Assembly: GCF_013359905.1 (NCBI RefSeq)
Contig: NZ_JABMCC010000115.1
Location: 558,001 to 622,000 of the forward strand
DNA length: 64,000 nt
From: Paenibacillus taichungensis
Lineage (GTDB): Bacteria > Bacillota > Bacilli > Paenibacillales > Paenibacillaceae
Direction: 5' to 3'
Within the stretch, counting starts at the first letter, position 1; the number at the start of each line of letters is the position of its first letter. The notes beneath the pieces are model-generated. The model was not told where the DNA came from, did no database searches, and saw only the letters and a program-made list of their open reading frames with translations. The position numbers and the translations under genes were made by a program. This document shows, piece after piece, positions 1 to 7,916 of the stretch.

Positions 1-2
1 TA

Positions 3-158
3 GAGCAGGATGGAGGACAGCATAGAGGTTATTTGACAGCTTGGATGAGATATCAATTGATGAATGATTTGGAGGCAAGAATGGCCTTTGTTGGAAAGCA
101 TGCTGAAATAGGAACGAATAAACATTGGAAGGATGTTACTTCCGCAAATTTACAATAG
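3..158 (+). CDS. C-terminal end of an alpha/beta-hydrolase-like protein (5' end outside window)
   Basis: An open frame enters from the left edge and stops at TAG 156-158, leaving 51 codons. The visible tail contains GYLTAWMRYQL followed by a DLEAR/AFVG stretch. This resembles the C-terminus of dienelactone-hydrolase or cutinase-like alpha/beta hydrolases, where the catalytic His is followed by an amphipathic helix; a GQH triplet just before GYLTAW would supply that His. A perfect 12-bp-stem terminator begins 18 bases after the stop, which supports this being a real gene end. The fold assignment rests on a short segment and is tentative; the catalytic Ser and Asp lie outside the window. Confidence 0.5.
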   Translation, partial: EQDGGQHRGYLTAWMRYQLMNDLEARMAFVGKHAEIGTNKHWKDVTSANLQ

Positions 159-176
159 TCATAGTTCACATAAATC

Positions 177-210
177 GAAGGACCCTTCTCAAATGGAAGG
201 GTCCTTCTTC
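177..210 (+). terminator. Rho-independent terminator after the hydrolase-like gene
   Basis: Perfect 12-bp inverted repeat (177-188 with 196-207, GAAGGACCCTTC arm) with a 7-base loop, followed by a short pyrimidine tail. The T-run is modest. Confidence 0.75.
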
Positions 211-294
211 GTAATTACGTTGAACTCTCAATAGATTACTATAAATATAAACGTTTTCAGTAGTGGTATCCTGTTAAATACCAAGTAACGGTAG

Positions 295-1410
295 CTATGA
301 TTTCGCCTTTGCTGTTGACTGTCTGGGAATAAGCATCGTGGGTAACTTAACCTGAAGATACTCACTGCTTGGATTCTCCACTTGTTTCAGGATAACTCTG
401 CCCGCTTCTCGTCCGAGTTCAAGTTCCTGCTGAACAACAGCCGTGGGCGGGATGGTACAGAACTCCGGAAATTCGACATCATCGAAGAACACAACGGATA
501 AATCTTCCGGTACAGAGATCCCCATCTGCATCGCCGCTTGAATAACATGAGGGCTGAAATTGGAAGACAGAAGGGCCGTCATCTGTGGATTTGCCTGTAA
601 AAACTTCTGAATCATCATGATAACCTCTTCATCGCTGTCACTCATGGCCAGACGTGTCATCTGTATACTGCGATCAATCAGAATATGACGGTCCTCCAAG
701 GCTTTCTCATACCCATGCAATCTGTCCTCAATACTTGATGTCCCCTCTGCAAGAGTGGAAATAAAGCCAATTCGACTGTGCCCAAGCTCATGAAGATGCT
801 TAACTGCCTGAATAGCTGCCTCATGGTTGTCTGAGCTGATGGAGTTGGTCTCCACCCCTTTTAGATTGCGGTCCAAAAGGACTAGGGGGAAGCGATTTAG
901 CGTAAGCGCAAGAATCTCATTGTTATAGTGTTCACCCTCAACGGGATAGATAATTAGTCCTCTAACGCCTGCCTGTTTCATTTCCTGAATTTTGAGAATC
1001 TCCGTCTCTTGTGAATCATTCGTCTTGGCAAATAACAATTGATAGCCATTCTCTGAAAGGGTGTCCTCAATTCCGCTCAGCAGATTGGCGGTGAAGCGAT
1101 TGTCGAGACGGGGGAGAAGGAACCCGATCGTTGGTGCTATGAGCTGCTCTTTTACCGCTGATGTGATGTTATGAATCTCCTCGGGGCTGTGATCGTTAAC
1201 AAAGGTGCCTTTGCCTTGAAGTCGGTAGACAACTCCTTTATCGACCAAAGCAGTGAGGGCATTTTTCACTGTGATACGGCTCACACTGAATTGCTCAGCC
1301 AGTTCATTTTCGGAAGGAATTCGGCTGCCTGGTTTCCAATTTCCGCTTCGAATCTGGTCAATGATATATGTTTCGATTTTCTTGTACATTGGCTTGAAGG
1401 TTCTAACCAT
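295..1410 (-). CDS. GntR-type DNA-binding / LacI-type ligand-binding transcriptional regulator (AraR-like)
   Basis: 371-residue cytosolic regulator. Residues 1-75 form a GntR-family winged helix-turn-helix (KIETYIIDQIRSGNWKPGSR, then PSENELAEQFSVSRITVKNAL and a KGTFV wing). Residues 95-365 are a periplasmic-binding-protein-like effector domain of LacI/GalR type (TIGFLLPRLDN start, GLIIYPVEG, HLHELGHSRIGFIS, LSVVFFDD). This is the architecture of B. subtilis AraR, where a free sugar relieves repression. GGAG lies 10 bases before the ATG. It is divergent from the sugar-transport/glycosidase operon starting at 1818, so it is the obvious candidate regulator of that operon; the inducer cannot be read from the sequence. 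Confidence 0.9.
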   Translation of the reverse strand: MVRTFKPMYKKIETYIIDQIRSGNWKPGSRIPSENELAEQFSVSRITVKNALTALVDKGVVYRLQGKGTFVNDHSPEEIHNITSAVKEQLIAPTIGFLLPRLDNRFTANLLSGIEDTLSENGYQLLFAKTNDSQETEILKIQEMKQAGVRGLIIYPVEGEHYNNEILALTLNRFPLVLLDRNLKGVETNSISSDNHEAAIQAVKHLHELGHSRIGFISTLAEGTSSIEDRLHGYEKALEDRHILIDRSIQMTRLAMSDSDEEVIMMIQKFLQANPQMTALLSSNFSPHVIQAAMQMGISVPEDLSVVFFDDVEFPEFCTIPPTAVVQQELELGREAGRVILKQVENPSSEYLQVKLPTMLIPRQSTAKAKS

Positions 1411-1602
1411 CGCATTTTATCTCCATTCACTATTAGTTCGTTCTAAATATATTATATTAATACAACATATACAAGTGCTAAAAATCAATAACAAGTGAGT
1501 AAGACAAGAAGATTGAAATTACGAACAAATATAATAAAAAAACCTTATGAATAAACAATTTATTAGGAATACACTATGTTAAGTTGTATCTAAAAATAAA
1601 CA

Positions 1603-1631
1603 TTTACAAGTAAAAGTATGTTGTTTATATT
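1603..1631 (+). promoter_or_regulatory. Candidate sigma-A promoter of the sugar-uptake operon
   Basis: TTTACA (1603-1608), 17-base spacer, TATATT (1626-1631); each hexamer has one mismatch to consensus. It points towards the binding-protein gene at 1818 across an AT-rich intergenic region of about 400 bases. Confidence 0.55.
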
Positions 1632-1645
1632 GTTTTTAAAGTTTG

Positions 1646-1664
1646 TTGGATAAAGCGTTTCCAA
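1646..1664. promoter_or_regulatory. Imperfect dyad with cre-like core, candidate operator
   Basis: TTGGA-N9-TCCAA dyad containing AAAGCGTTTCC. The right half fits the CcpA cre consensus, the left half has two mismatches. It lies just downstream of the inferred transcription start, a position suited to repression by CcpA or by the divergent GntR/LacI-type regulator. Which protein binds is inference. Confidence 0.4.
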
Positions 1665-1817
1665 CGAGCCTTCACAATCTTATCTATGCTTCGAATTTTT
1701 TATCAAGTGTTCTTTAATTTATAAAGGGGGTGCAGCGGTTTTTAACGCCAATTTGTTGTCGTGGAATATTCATTAAGCCAGAAACGATCCAAAATTAAAG
1801 ATAAGGGTGGTTGCGGG

Positions 1818-3197
1818 ATGAAAAAAAGAGCAGGCATGATCGTTACTTTGTTAACTGTTTTTTCACTCATTGTAAGCGCTTGCGGTGGTGCGCAGTCCGG
1901 GGGGACGGAACCCAAAGCGAGTAAAGAGCTGACGATGTGGACGTGGAAGGTTGCTTACACGCCAGGGATTGAAGCAGCTGCGAAATTGTATGAAGAGAAA
2001 ACAGGAATCAAAGTCAAACTCGAGACCTTTACACCAGATGATACGTATCGCCAAAAATTCCAGGCGGCAGCCAACTCCAAAAATTTGCCGGATATCGTGA
2101 ACTGGTGGGCAACGGCAGGGGATTCCATAGAGAACTCGGTGCTCGAGCTGTCTGGTGAAGTGAGTGATGATCTGTTGAACAGCTACTACAGTGCTGCAAT
2201 GGACCCGATCATCGTTACACAGAGTCAGGTTGACTCTTGGAAAGAAGATAAGAATGCCACTACAATTCAAAAGTCACTGAAGACTGGCCAGTTCTACGGA
2301 CTGCCGCTTGATATCGGAGGATTCTTTACTTTCTATGGTAACAAGAAGCTGATCGAAGAAGCAGGGTTGACAGCCGAAGCGCCCAAAACGTGGGAAGAAT
2401 TCGTCACCATGATGGAGACTGTCAAAGAGAAAACAGGTACTCCTGGGCTTGTGTTTGGTGCAAAGCTGCCTGATCTGTGGGAAAACTGGGCCGGTTCGGC
2501 ACTGTCCATCATGCTGAACGAACCTCAAGGTTATATTGATCTGCTCGAAAGAAAGTCCAAACTAAGCGACCCTTCAAATCTGCCGGTAGTAAAAGCGATG
2601 GAGACATTGGCAAACAAAGATCTGCTTATGCCGGGAATTTTGTCAACGGATATTGATGGAGCAGACCAGGCGTTTGCTGCTGGCAAAGCCGCTTTCGATC
2701 TCGGTGGTTCCTTCACAATGTCTACGTTACTGGCTATGGGAATGAGTCCTGACGATATTTTCACCTTCCCGGTACCTCCGCTTGAAGGATCTAAAATTAA
2801 CAGCTGGACGACTGATCCATTCACGTTAACGATGTTGTCAGTAAATAAAGATTCGCAGAACAAGGCTGAAGCGCTCGATTTCATTAAATTCCTCACCGGT
2901 GATCCGGATGCTGCTGTTGCTTTTGCTAATGCGGCGTATACAGTACCTGCGCTGAATCTGGGCGATCGTGCAAATGATCTGGACCCGAACCTGAAATCAA
3001 TTTCAGATGCATTCGCTGCCGAACCTGGTCCTTACAGTCAAGCCTCACCAGCAATCAATACGTATCGTGGCAAGCACAAAGAGTGGGAAGTGTATGCCCA
3101 GTCCATGCAATCCATGATCGAGAAAAAGATGACTGCTGAACAAGTCGCCAAGAAGTTCGACGACACCATGGAAAGTCTGAAAGCGAGCGGGAACTAG
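1818..3197 (+). CDS. Sugar ABC transporter substrate-binding lipoprotein (CUT1 family)
   Basis: 459-residue extracellular solute-binding protein. Met at 1818 is chosen over an upstream in-frame ATG at 1761 because it begins a typical lipoprotein signal (MKK, hydrophobic stretch, LIVSAC lipobox, Cys22) and is preceded by AAGGGTGG at good spacing. The mature part has the family-1 binding-protein pattern: ELTMWTWK start, YEEKTGIKVKLE, LPDIVNWWA, the AFAAGKAAFDLGG region and a C-terminal FDDTMESLKA. It would be tethered to the outer face of the membrane and deliver an oligosaccharide to the two permeases that follow. A stable hairpin separates it from them. No ATPase is encoded in the operon, so a shared MsmX-type ATPase is likely. 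Confidence 0.93.
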   Translation: MKKRAGMIVTLLTVFSLIVSACGGAQSGGTEPKASKELTMWTWKVAYTPGIEAAAKLYEEKTGIKVKLETFTPDDTYRQKFQAAANSKNLPDIVNWWATAGDSIENSVLELSGEVSDDLLNSYYSAAMDPIIVTQSQVDSWKEDKNATTIQKSLKTGQFYGLPLDIGGFFTFYGNKKLIEEAGLTAEAPKTWEEFVTMMETVKEKTGTPGLVFGAKLPDLWENWAGSALSIMLNEPQGYIDLLERKSKLSDPSNLPVVKAMETLANKDLLMPGILSTDIDGADQAFAAGKAAFDLGGSFTMSTLLAMGMSPDDIFTFPVPPLEGSKINSWTTDPFTLTMLSVNKDSQNKAEALDFIKFLTGDPDAAVAFANAAYTVPALNLGDRANDLDPNLKSISDAFAAEPGPYSQASPAINTYRGKHKEWEVYAQSMQSMIEKKMTAEQVAKKFDDTMESLKASGN

Positions 3198-3210
3198 AAC
3201 ACCAAAGCAA

Positions 3211-3244
3211 TTGGCAAGCCCCGTAAGGGGCTGTCGATTGCCAA
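3211..3244 (+). promoter_or_regulatory. Intercistronic stem-loop between binding protein and permeases
   Basis: Inverted repeat TTGGCA/TGCCAA enclosing AGCCCC-GTAA-GGGGCT, with no T-run after it. Hairpins here are common in binding-protein-dependent operons and can raise binding-protein expression over permeases by transcript stabilisation or partial termination. Confidence 0.7.
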
Positions 3245-3268
3245 ATTGAGAGCAAAAGGTGATTGATC

Positions 3269-4162
3269 ATGATAAAAAGTCGAAATAAGTGGATGCCGTA
3301 TCTCTTTTTACTACCTGGTGTGCTTTTGTTTCTAGCCATCGGCGTGTATTCGGTCGGATTCTCGATCATGCTCAGTTTTTATAACTGGTCCGGGATCGAT
3401 TTTTCCACCGCAAGGTTTGAAGGTCTGGCGAATTTTCGTCAGTTCCTGCTCGGTGATGATCCGATTGTAACCCGAAATTTCTATAATGCCGTTCTGCACA
3501 ATCTGATTATTGCCGTTTCACAGGTTGTGGTCGTCGTCCCAATCGCACTTGTGCTGGCATTTGTGCTGCAAAATACGAAGGCAGCAACGTGGTACCGGAC
3601 GATTTATTTTCTGCCGATGATCGCATCTGGCGTAGCTATCTTTTATGTATGGAAAGGTTTGTTTGAACCTAGTGGAGCATTCAACTCACTCTTCTTATGG
3701 ATGGGCTTGGATTTCCTTGCTGTACCTGGTGGAATGCTGGGGAGTTCGTCTACTTCTTTACTCGGTATTATTTTGACATCAATCTGGGGTGGTCTGCCTG
3801 GAACGCTGATTCTGTACTACGCTGGTCTGACTTCCATTGATCCGACACTATATGAAGCAGCAAGTGTGGATGGTGCCAAGAAAACAACCATGATATTGAA
3901 AATTACCTGGCCGTTACTGAAGCCAATCACGCTTATTGCCGTCATTCAGATGGTGAACGGAGCCTTTCAGGCCTTTGAGAATGTGTTCATCATGACAGGC
4001 GGCGGACCGGCTGGCAGTTCGGAGGTTATTGGTACGCTCGTGTACCGTACAGCTTTTCTAAACAATGATTATGGTCTGGCCAGCGCTATCGGCTGGGTAT
4101 CATTTCTGATTACAGGTGCCATTGCCATATTCAGTATTCGCTCATTCAAGGCAGACATCTAA
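3269..4162 (+). CDS. Sugar ABC transporter permease (MalF/UgpA type)
   Basis: 297-residue integral membrane protein with about six hydrophobic segments and the EAA loop (YEAASVDGAKKTTMILKITW) that contacts the ATPase. ATG 3269 is preferred over TTG 3263 because AAAGGTG lies 7 bases before the ATG but only 1-2 bases before the TTG. First of the two permeases of the heterodimeric channel. The N-terminus (KWMPYLFLLPGVLLFLAIGVYS) is typical of CUT1 permeases. A strong AAAGGAGG site and the next permease gene follow 12 bases after its stop. Confidence 0.93.
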   Translation: MIKSRNKWMPYLFLLPGVLLFLAIGVYSVGFSIMLSFYNWSGIDFSTARFEGLANFRQFLLGDDPIVTRNFYNAVLHNLIIAVSQVVVVVPIALVLAFVLQNTKAATWYRTIYFLPMIASGVAIFYVWKGLFEPSGAFNSLFLWMGLDFLAVPGGMLGSSSTSLLGIILTSIWGGLPGTLILYYAGLTSIDPTLYEAASVDGAKKTTMILKITWPLLKPITLIAVIQMVNGAFQAFENVFIMTGGGPAGSSEVIGTLVYRTAFLNNDYGLASAIGWVSFLITGAIAIFSIRSFKADI

Positions 4163-4174
4163 AAGGAGGAGCAC

Positions 4175-4993
4175 ATGGTCAAATATATTAAGCATATCAT
4201 TCTAATCTTGTACGGATTGACCTGCCTGTATCCTTTTGTCTGGATGATCGGCACTTCGCTGAAGACATCACAGGATGCACTAGCCAATCCACAGAGTCCG
4301 TTTCCACAAGCTGCACCGATGTGGTCCACATTTGGTGACGTATGGAACAAATTGAATTTCTATCAGTTTTTCATCAACAGCGTGATCGTAAGTGCAGTCG
4401 TGATTATAGGCGTTATTCTCATCTATACCATGATGGCCTATTCGTTTGCCAAATTTGTCTATCGGGGCAAAAAATTCATCTATTACACGTTTATTGCCTT
4501 GCTACTCGTTCCAGGTGTAACCACATTGATTCCGCTATATATTAACATGACCAATCTGGGGCTGCAAAACACGTATATTGGCATGATTCTGCCCATGATT
4601 AATGGTGCTGCACCCTTCGCCATTTTCCTATTCACCAGTTACTTCCGCACAATCTCACATGAGTTATACGAGAGCGCCGTACTGGATGGATGTAACAATT
4701 TCAAAATCTACTACAGAATCTATCTGCCATTAGCGTTGCCAGCTATCGGAACCATTGCGATTCTGAACTTTATCGGAAGCTGGAACAATATTTTGTGGCC
4801 GATGATTATCGTGGATAGCCGGGATATGTTTACGTTACCGATGGGACTCATGTATCTGGATTCATCTTCATTCAAGAAATGGAATGAACTCATGGCAGGG
4901 GCTTTGATTACGGTCATTCCAATCCTGCTTGCCTTCCCGTTCATGCAGAAGATGTATGTCAAGGGCATGACGGTAGGTTCAGTAAAAATGTAA
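4175..4993 (+). CDS. Sugar ABC transporter permease (MalG/UgpE type)
   Basis: 272-residue inner-membrane permease, second half of the CUT1 channel. The N-terminus LYPFVWMIGTSLKT and the EAA-type loop (YESAVLDGCNNFKIYYRIYLPL) are family hallmarks. A near-consensus AAAAGGAGG lies 6 bases before ATG. It is co-transcribed with the MalF-like partner, and the GH38 gene begins 40 bases downstream, so the imported compound is probably an alpha-mannoside or a mannose-containing oligosaccharide (inference from context). Confidence 0.93.
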   Translation: MVKYIKHIILILYGLTCLYPFVWMIGTSLKTSQDALANPQSPFPQAAPMWSTFGDVWNKLNFYQFFINSVIVSAVVIIGVILIYTMMAYSFAKFVYRGKKFIYYTFIALLLVPGVTTLIPLYINMTNLGLQNTYIGMILPMINGAAPFAIFLFTSYFRTISHELYESAVLDGCNNFKIYYRIYLPLALPAIGTIAILNFIGSWNNILWPMIIVDSRDMFTLPMGLMYLDSSSFKKWNELMAGALITVIPILLAFPFMQKMYVKGMTVGSVKM

Positions 4994-5033
4994 ATACACA
5001 ACAACTAAATCATACAAGATTGGAATGAAATGA

Positions 5034-7793
5034 ATGACTACAAAAACCGCGCATATTGTCGCACATTCTCACTGGGACAGGGAGTGGTATCTATCCTTTG
5101 AGAAGCACCGAATGTTGCTCGTTCAGCTCATGGAGGATTTAATCGAGACGTTTGAAAATGACTCGGAATTTACCAATTTCCATCTGGATGGGCAGTTTAT
5201 TGTACTGGAAGATTACCTGGAAATCATGCCGCATAGGTCGAACCAGGTCCGCAAGTTAATTGAAGAGGGCAAGCTGATTGTCGGTCCATGGTACATCCTT
5301 CAAGATGAATTCCTCGTCAGCAGTGAAGCCAATGCACGTAACCTGTTAATTGGGATTCAAGCCTCAGAACAAATGGGAGGATATGCGAAAATCGGATATT
5401 TCCCGGATTCCTTCGGCAATATGGGTCAGGCACCACAGCTCATTAGCCAGGCAGGCATTGAGGTAGCTGTATATGGACGTGGAGTGAAGCCAGTTGGATT
5501 CAATAACGAAATTCAGTCTGGCAATGAACATACCTCCAAATACTCGGAGATGTATTGGGAATCTCCCGATGGTACTCGTGTACTGGCGATCCTGTTCGCC
5601 AATTGGTACAACAATGGCATGGAAATTCCGGTGGAACCAGAGAAGGCGAAAGTTTACTGGGCCGAAAAACTGGCTGCAGCAGAAGAGTTTGCTTCAAGTT
5701 CGGAACTCCTGTTCATGAACGGATGTGATCATCAGCCGCTTCAGAAAGATCTGACACAAGCGTTAAAGACGGCTACCGAGATTATGCCAGATGTGGCGTT
5801 TCGTCACTCCAGCTTTCCCGAATACATTCAGGCTCTGCAAAAAGCGAAACCCCAATCATTGGACGTCATTCGCGGTGAACTTCGAAGCCAATGGACCGAC
5901 GGCTGGATCACACTTGTAAATACGGCTTCAGCAAGGGTATATATCAAACAGCAAAATGTAATAAGTCAGACGTTACTGGAGAAAGTGGCTGAGCCGCTGG
6001 CAGTCATGGCCTCTCTGTCCACAGGCATTTATCCACGGCATGAGCTGTTATATGCCTGGAAGACGTTACTGAAGAATCATCCTCATGACAGCATCTGTGG
6101 GTGCAGTGTTGACGAGGTCCATAGGGAAATGATGACCCGATTTGCCAAATCGCAAGAAGTGGCTGAAGCCATATCAGTTCAGAGTGCTCGTACAATAGCC
6201 GAATCCGTGGATACATCTGGCTTTGACGCAGATTGTGCGTTGCCTTTTGTAGTGTTTAACACTTCGGGACATCGACGATCCAATGTGATTGTAACTAGGA
6301 TGGACATTGAGAGACGTTACTTTGACCACCGGCCTCCGCATGAAAAGTATCAGGAGTTTAAGCGTGAATATGAAGCCTTTGACTCGAACGATTGGGTTGT
6401 ATTGGACGCGGAAGGCAAGCAAGTGGAAGCCGTAATCACACCCATTGGACCGACATTTGGATATGATTTGCCGGATGATCGATTCCGTCAACCTTACTGG
6501 GCATATCAAGTGGATGTAGAGCTTCATGTCCAGAACATCCCTGGTTTTGGATATCATAGTTTTGCTCTTGTGCCTAAGAGTGTTTCTGGAGAGAATGCGC
6601 TTAGCGAACTGACTACCACTGAACTTGTTACAGAAGAGCAAGTGATGGAGAACGATTATGTGCGGATCGAGATTGCGGGGGATGGATCGTTTAGCATGTT
6701 GGATAAAGTGAACGGTCGTAATTATACAGGGCTTGGCATTTATGAGGATACGGGGGATATCGGAAATGAGTATATGTACAGACAACCGGATCAGGAAGCT
6801 CCGTTGACTACGCAGGGACTGCCTGCCCAGATTAAGCTGGTACATCATACACCACTGAAAGCCGTCTATGAGATCGTGCATAACTGGAAGCTTCCGGTAG
6901 GCGCAGATGAACTGCTGGATGAAGAGATCCGCTCCATGGTTCCATTTCGTTACCGGAAATCCCGGCGGCTTGATGAAACTAGAGAAGTGAGGATTCGTAC
7001 AGAGCTAAGCCTTGAAAAAACGGGTCGTTCGGTTGGCATTAAAAGTTATATCGATAACACGGTTCAGGATCATCGAATTCGCATGTTGTTCCAAACGGGA
7101 CTCGAAGCAAGTCATGTTACCGTTGACTCTATTTACGAACTGGCAAAGCGCCCGATACAGCCGGAAGCGGAATGGAGAAATCCCAGCAATGCGCAGCATC
7201 AAAATGCATTTGTCAGTATCAGCAATGGTCGTGAAGGGCTAACGATTGCGAATAAAGGTCTTAATGAGTACGAAGTATTGGCTAATCAGAATACCATTGC
7301 TGTGACCCTGCTGCGTGGGGTACGCGAGCTTGGGGATTGGGGAGTATTTGCAACGCCTGAAGCCCAATGTCTCGGACAGCACATTATGGAAATGGAGCTC
7401 ATTTCACATGATTTGGATGTTATTGAGTCCGAGGCTTATGTGCAGGCGTACCAGTTCCCGGTTCCCTGGACCGTTCAACAGACAGGGGTACATGGTGGAA
7501 CGTCACCCGCTACCCACGAGTTTTTGCAATGGGAGGGTGATCATCTCGCTTTTAGTGCGCTTAAACGTGGCGAGGCAAATGATGACATGCTGTTCAGGGT
7601 GTTCAATGTATCATCGGAGACGACTTCACTGAAGGTAACGCCTTCGTTTGAGGCTAAGGAAGTGTACGAAAGTACAATTGTTGAACATCAAGGTGAAGCC
7701 ATGAAGGTAGCGGATGAGGGAAGTTATGCTTTGAATGTGGGACCGGCAAAAATTCAGACGATCGGCATTCAACCCACAATACGTTTGATATAA
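5034..7793 (+). CDS. GH38 alpha-mannosidase
   Basis: 919-residue cytosolic glycoside hydrolase family 38 enzyme that releases alpha-linked mannose with retention, using a zinc-bound active site. The N-terminal AHSHWDREWYL carries the metal ligands His13 and Asp15. GYFPDSFGNMGQ holds Asp125 at the position of the catalytic nucleophile, and the HPHDSICGCS motif near residue 350 supplies further metal and substrate contacts. The length fits bacterial GH38 proteins (MngB is about 880 residues). No signal peptide is present, so it acts on substrate already imported by the upstream ABC transporter. The ribosome binding site (GGAATGA) is weak compared with its neighbours. Confidence 0.92.
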   Translation: MTTKTAHIVAHSHWDREWYLSFEKHRMLLVQLMEDLIETFENDSEFTNFHLDGQFIVLEDYLEIMPHRSNQVRKLIEEGKLIVGPWYILQDEFLVSSEANARNLLIGIQASEQMGGYAKIGYFPDSFGNMGQAPQLISQAGIEVAVYGRGVKPVGFNNEIQSGNEHTSKYSEMYWESPDGTRVLAILFANWYNNGMEIPVEPEKAKVYWAEKLAAAEEFASSSELLFMNGCDHQPLQKDLTQALKTATEIMPDVAFRHSSFPEYIQALQKAKPQSLDVIRGELRSQWTDGWITLVNTASARVYIKQQNVISQTLLEKVAEPLAVMASLSTGIYPRHELLYAWKTLLKNHPHDSICGCSVDEVHREMMTRFAKSQEVAEAISVQSARTIAESVDTSGFDADCALPFVVFNTSGHRRSNVIVTRMDIERRYFDHRPPHEKYQEFKREYEAFDSNDWVVLDAEGKQVEAVITPIGPTFGYDLPDDRFRQPYWAYQVDVELHVQNIPGFGYHSFALVPKSVSGENALSELTTTELVTEEQVMENDYVRIEIAGDGSFSMLDKVNGRNYTGLGIYEDTGDIGNEYMYRQPDQEAPLTTQGLPAQIKLVHHTPLKAVYEIVHNWKLPVGADELLDEEIRSMVPFRYRKSRRLDETREVRIRTELSLEKTGRSVGIKSYIDNTVQDHRIRMLFQTGLEASHVTVDSIYELAKRPIQPEAEWRNPSNAQHQNAFVSISNGREGLTIANKGLNEYEVLANQNTIAVTLLRGVRELGDWGVFATPEAQCLGQHIMEMELISHDLDVIESEAYVQAYQFPVPWTVQQTGVHGGTSPATHEFLQWEGDHLAFSALKRGEANDDMLFRVFNVSSETTSLKVTPSFEAKEVYESTIVEHQGEAMKVADEGSYALNVGPAKIQTIGIQPTIRLI

Positions 7794-7916
7794 ACAATTC
7801 AGTCTTGGAGTTCTCTCCACTGCTGCGGATTGAAAACGGATGCATCATGTTCCACATACGACAACCCTGTTTTCGTGCAGCTTGATTACATGATCAAGTT
7901 AATGGGAGGTACGATT

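Noticed and set aside
246..259. cre-like sequence TATAAACGTTTTCA
   Set aside because: One mismatch from a strong CcpA site, but it lies between two convergent gene ends with no gene to control, so it is probably a chance match.
6174..6881. 235-codon minus-strand open frame inside the GH38 gene
   Set aside because: It is a shadow of the strongly conserved GH38 frame without domain similarity or translation signals.
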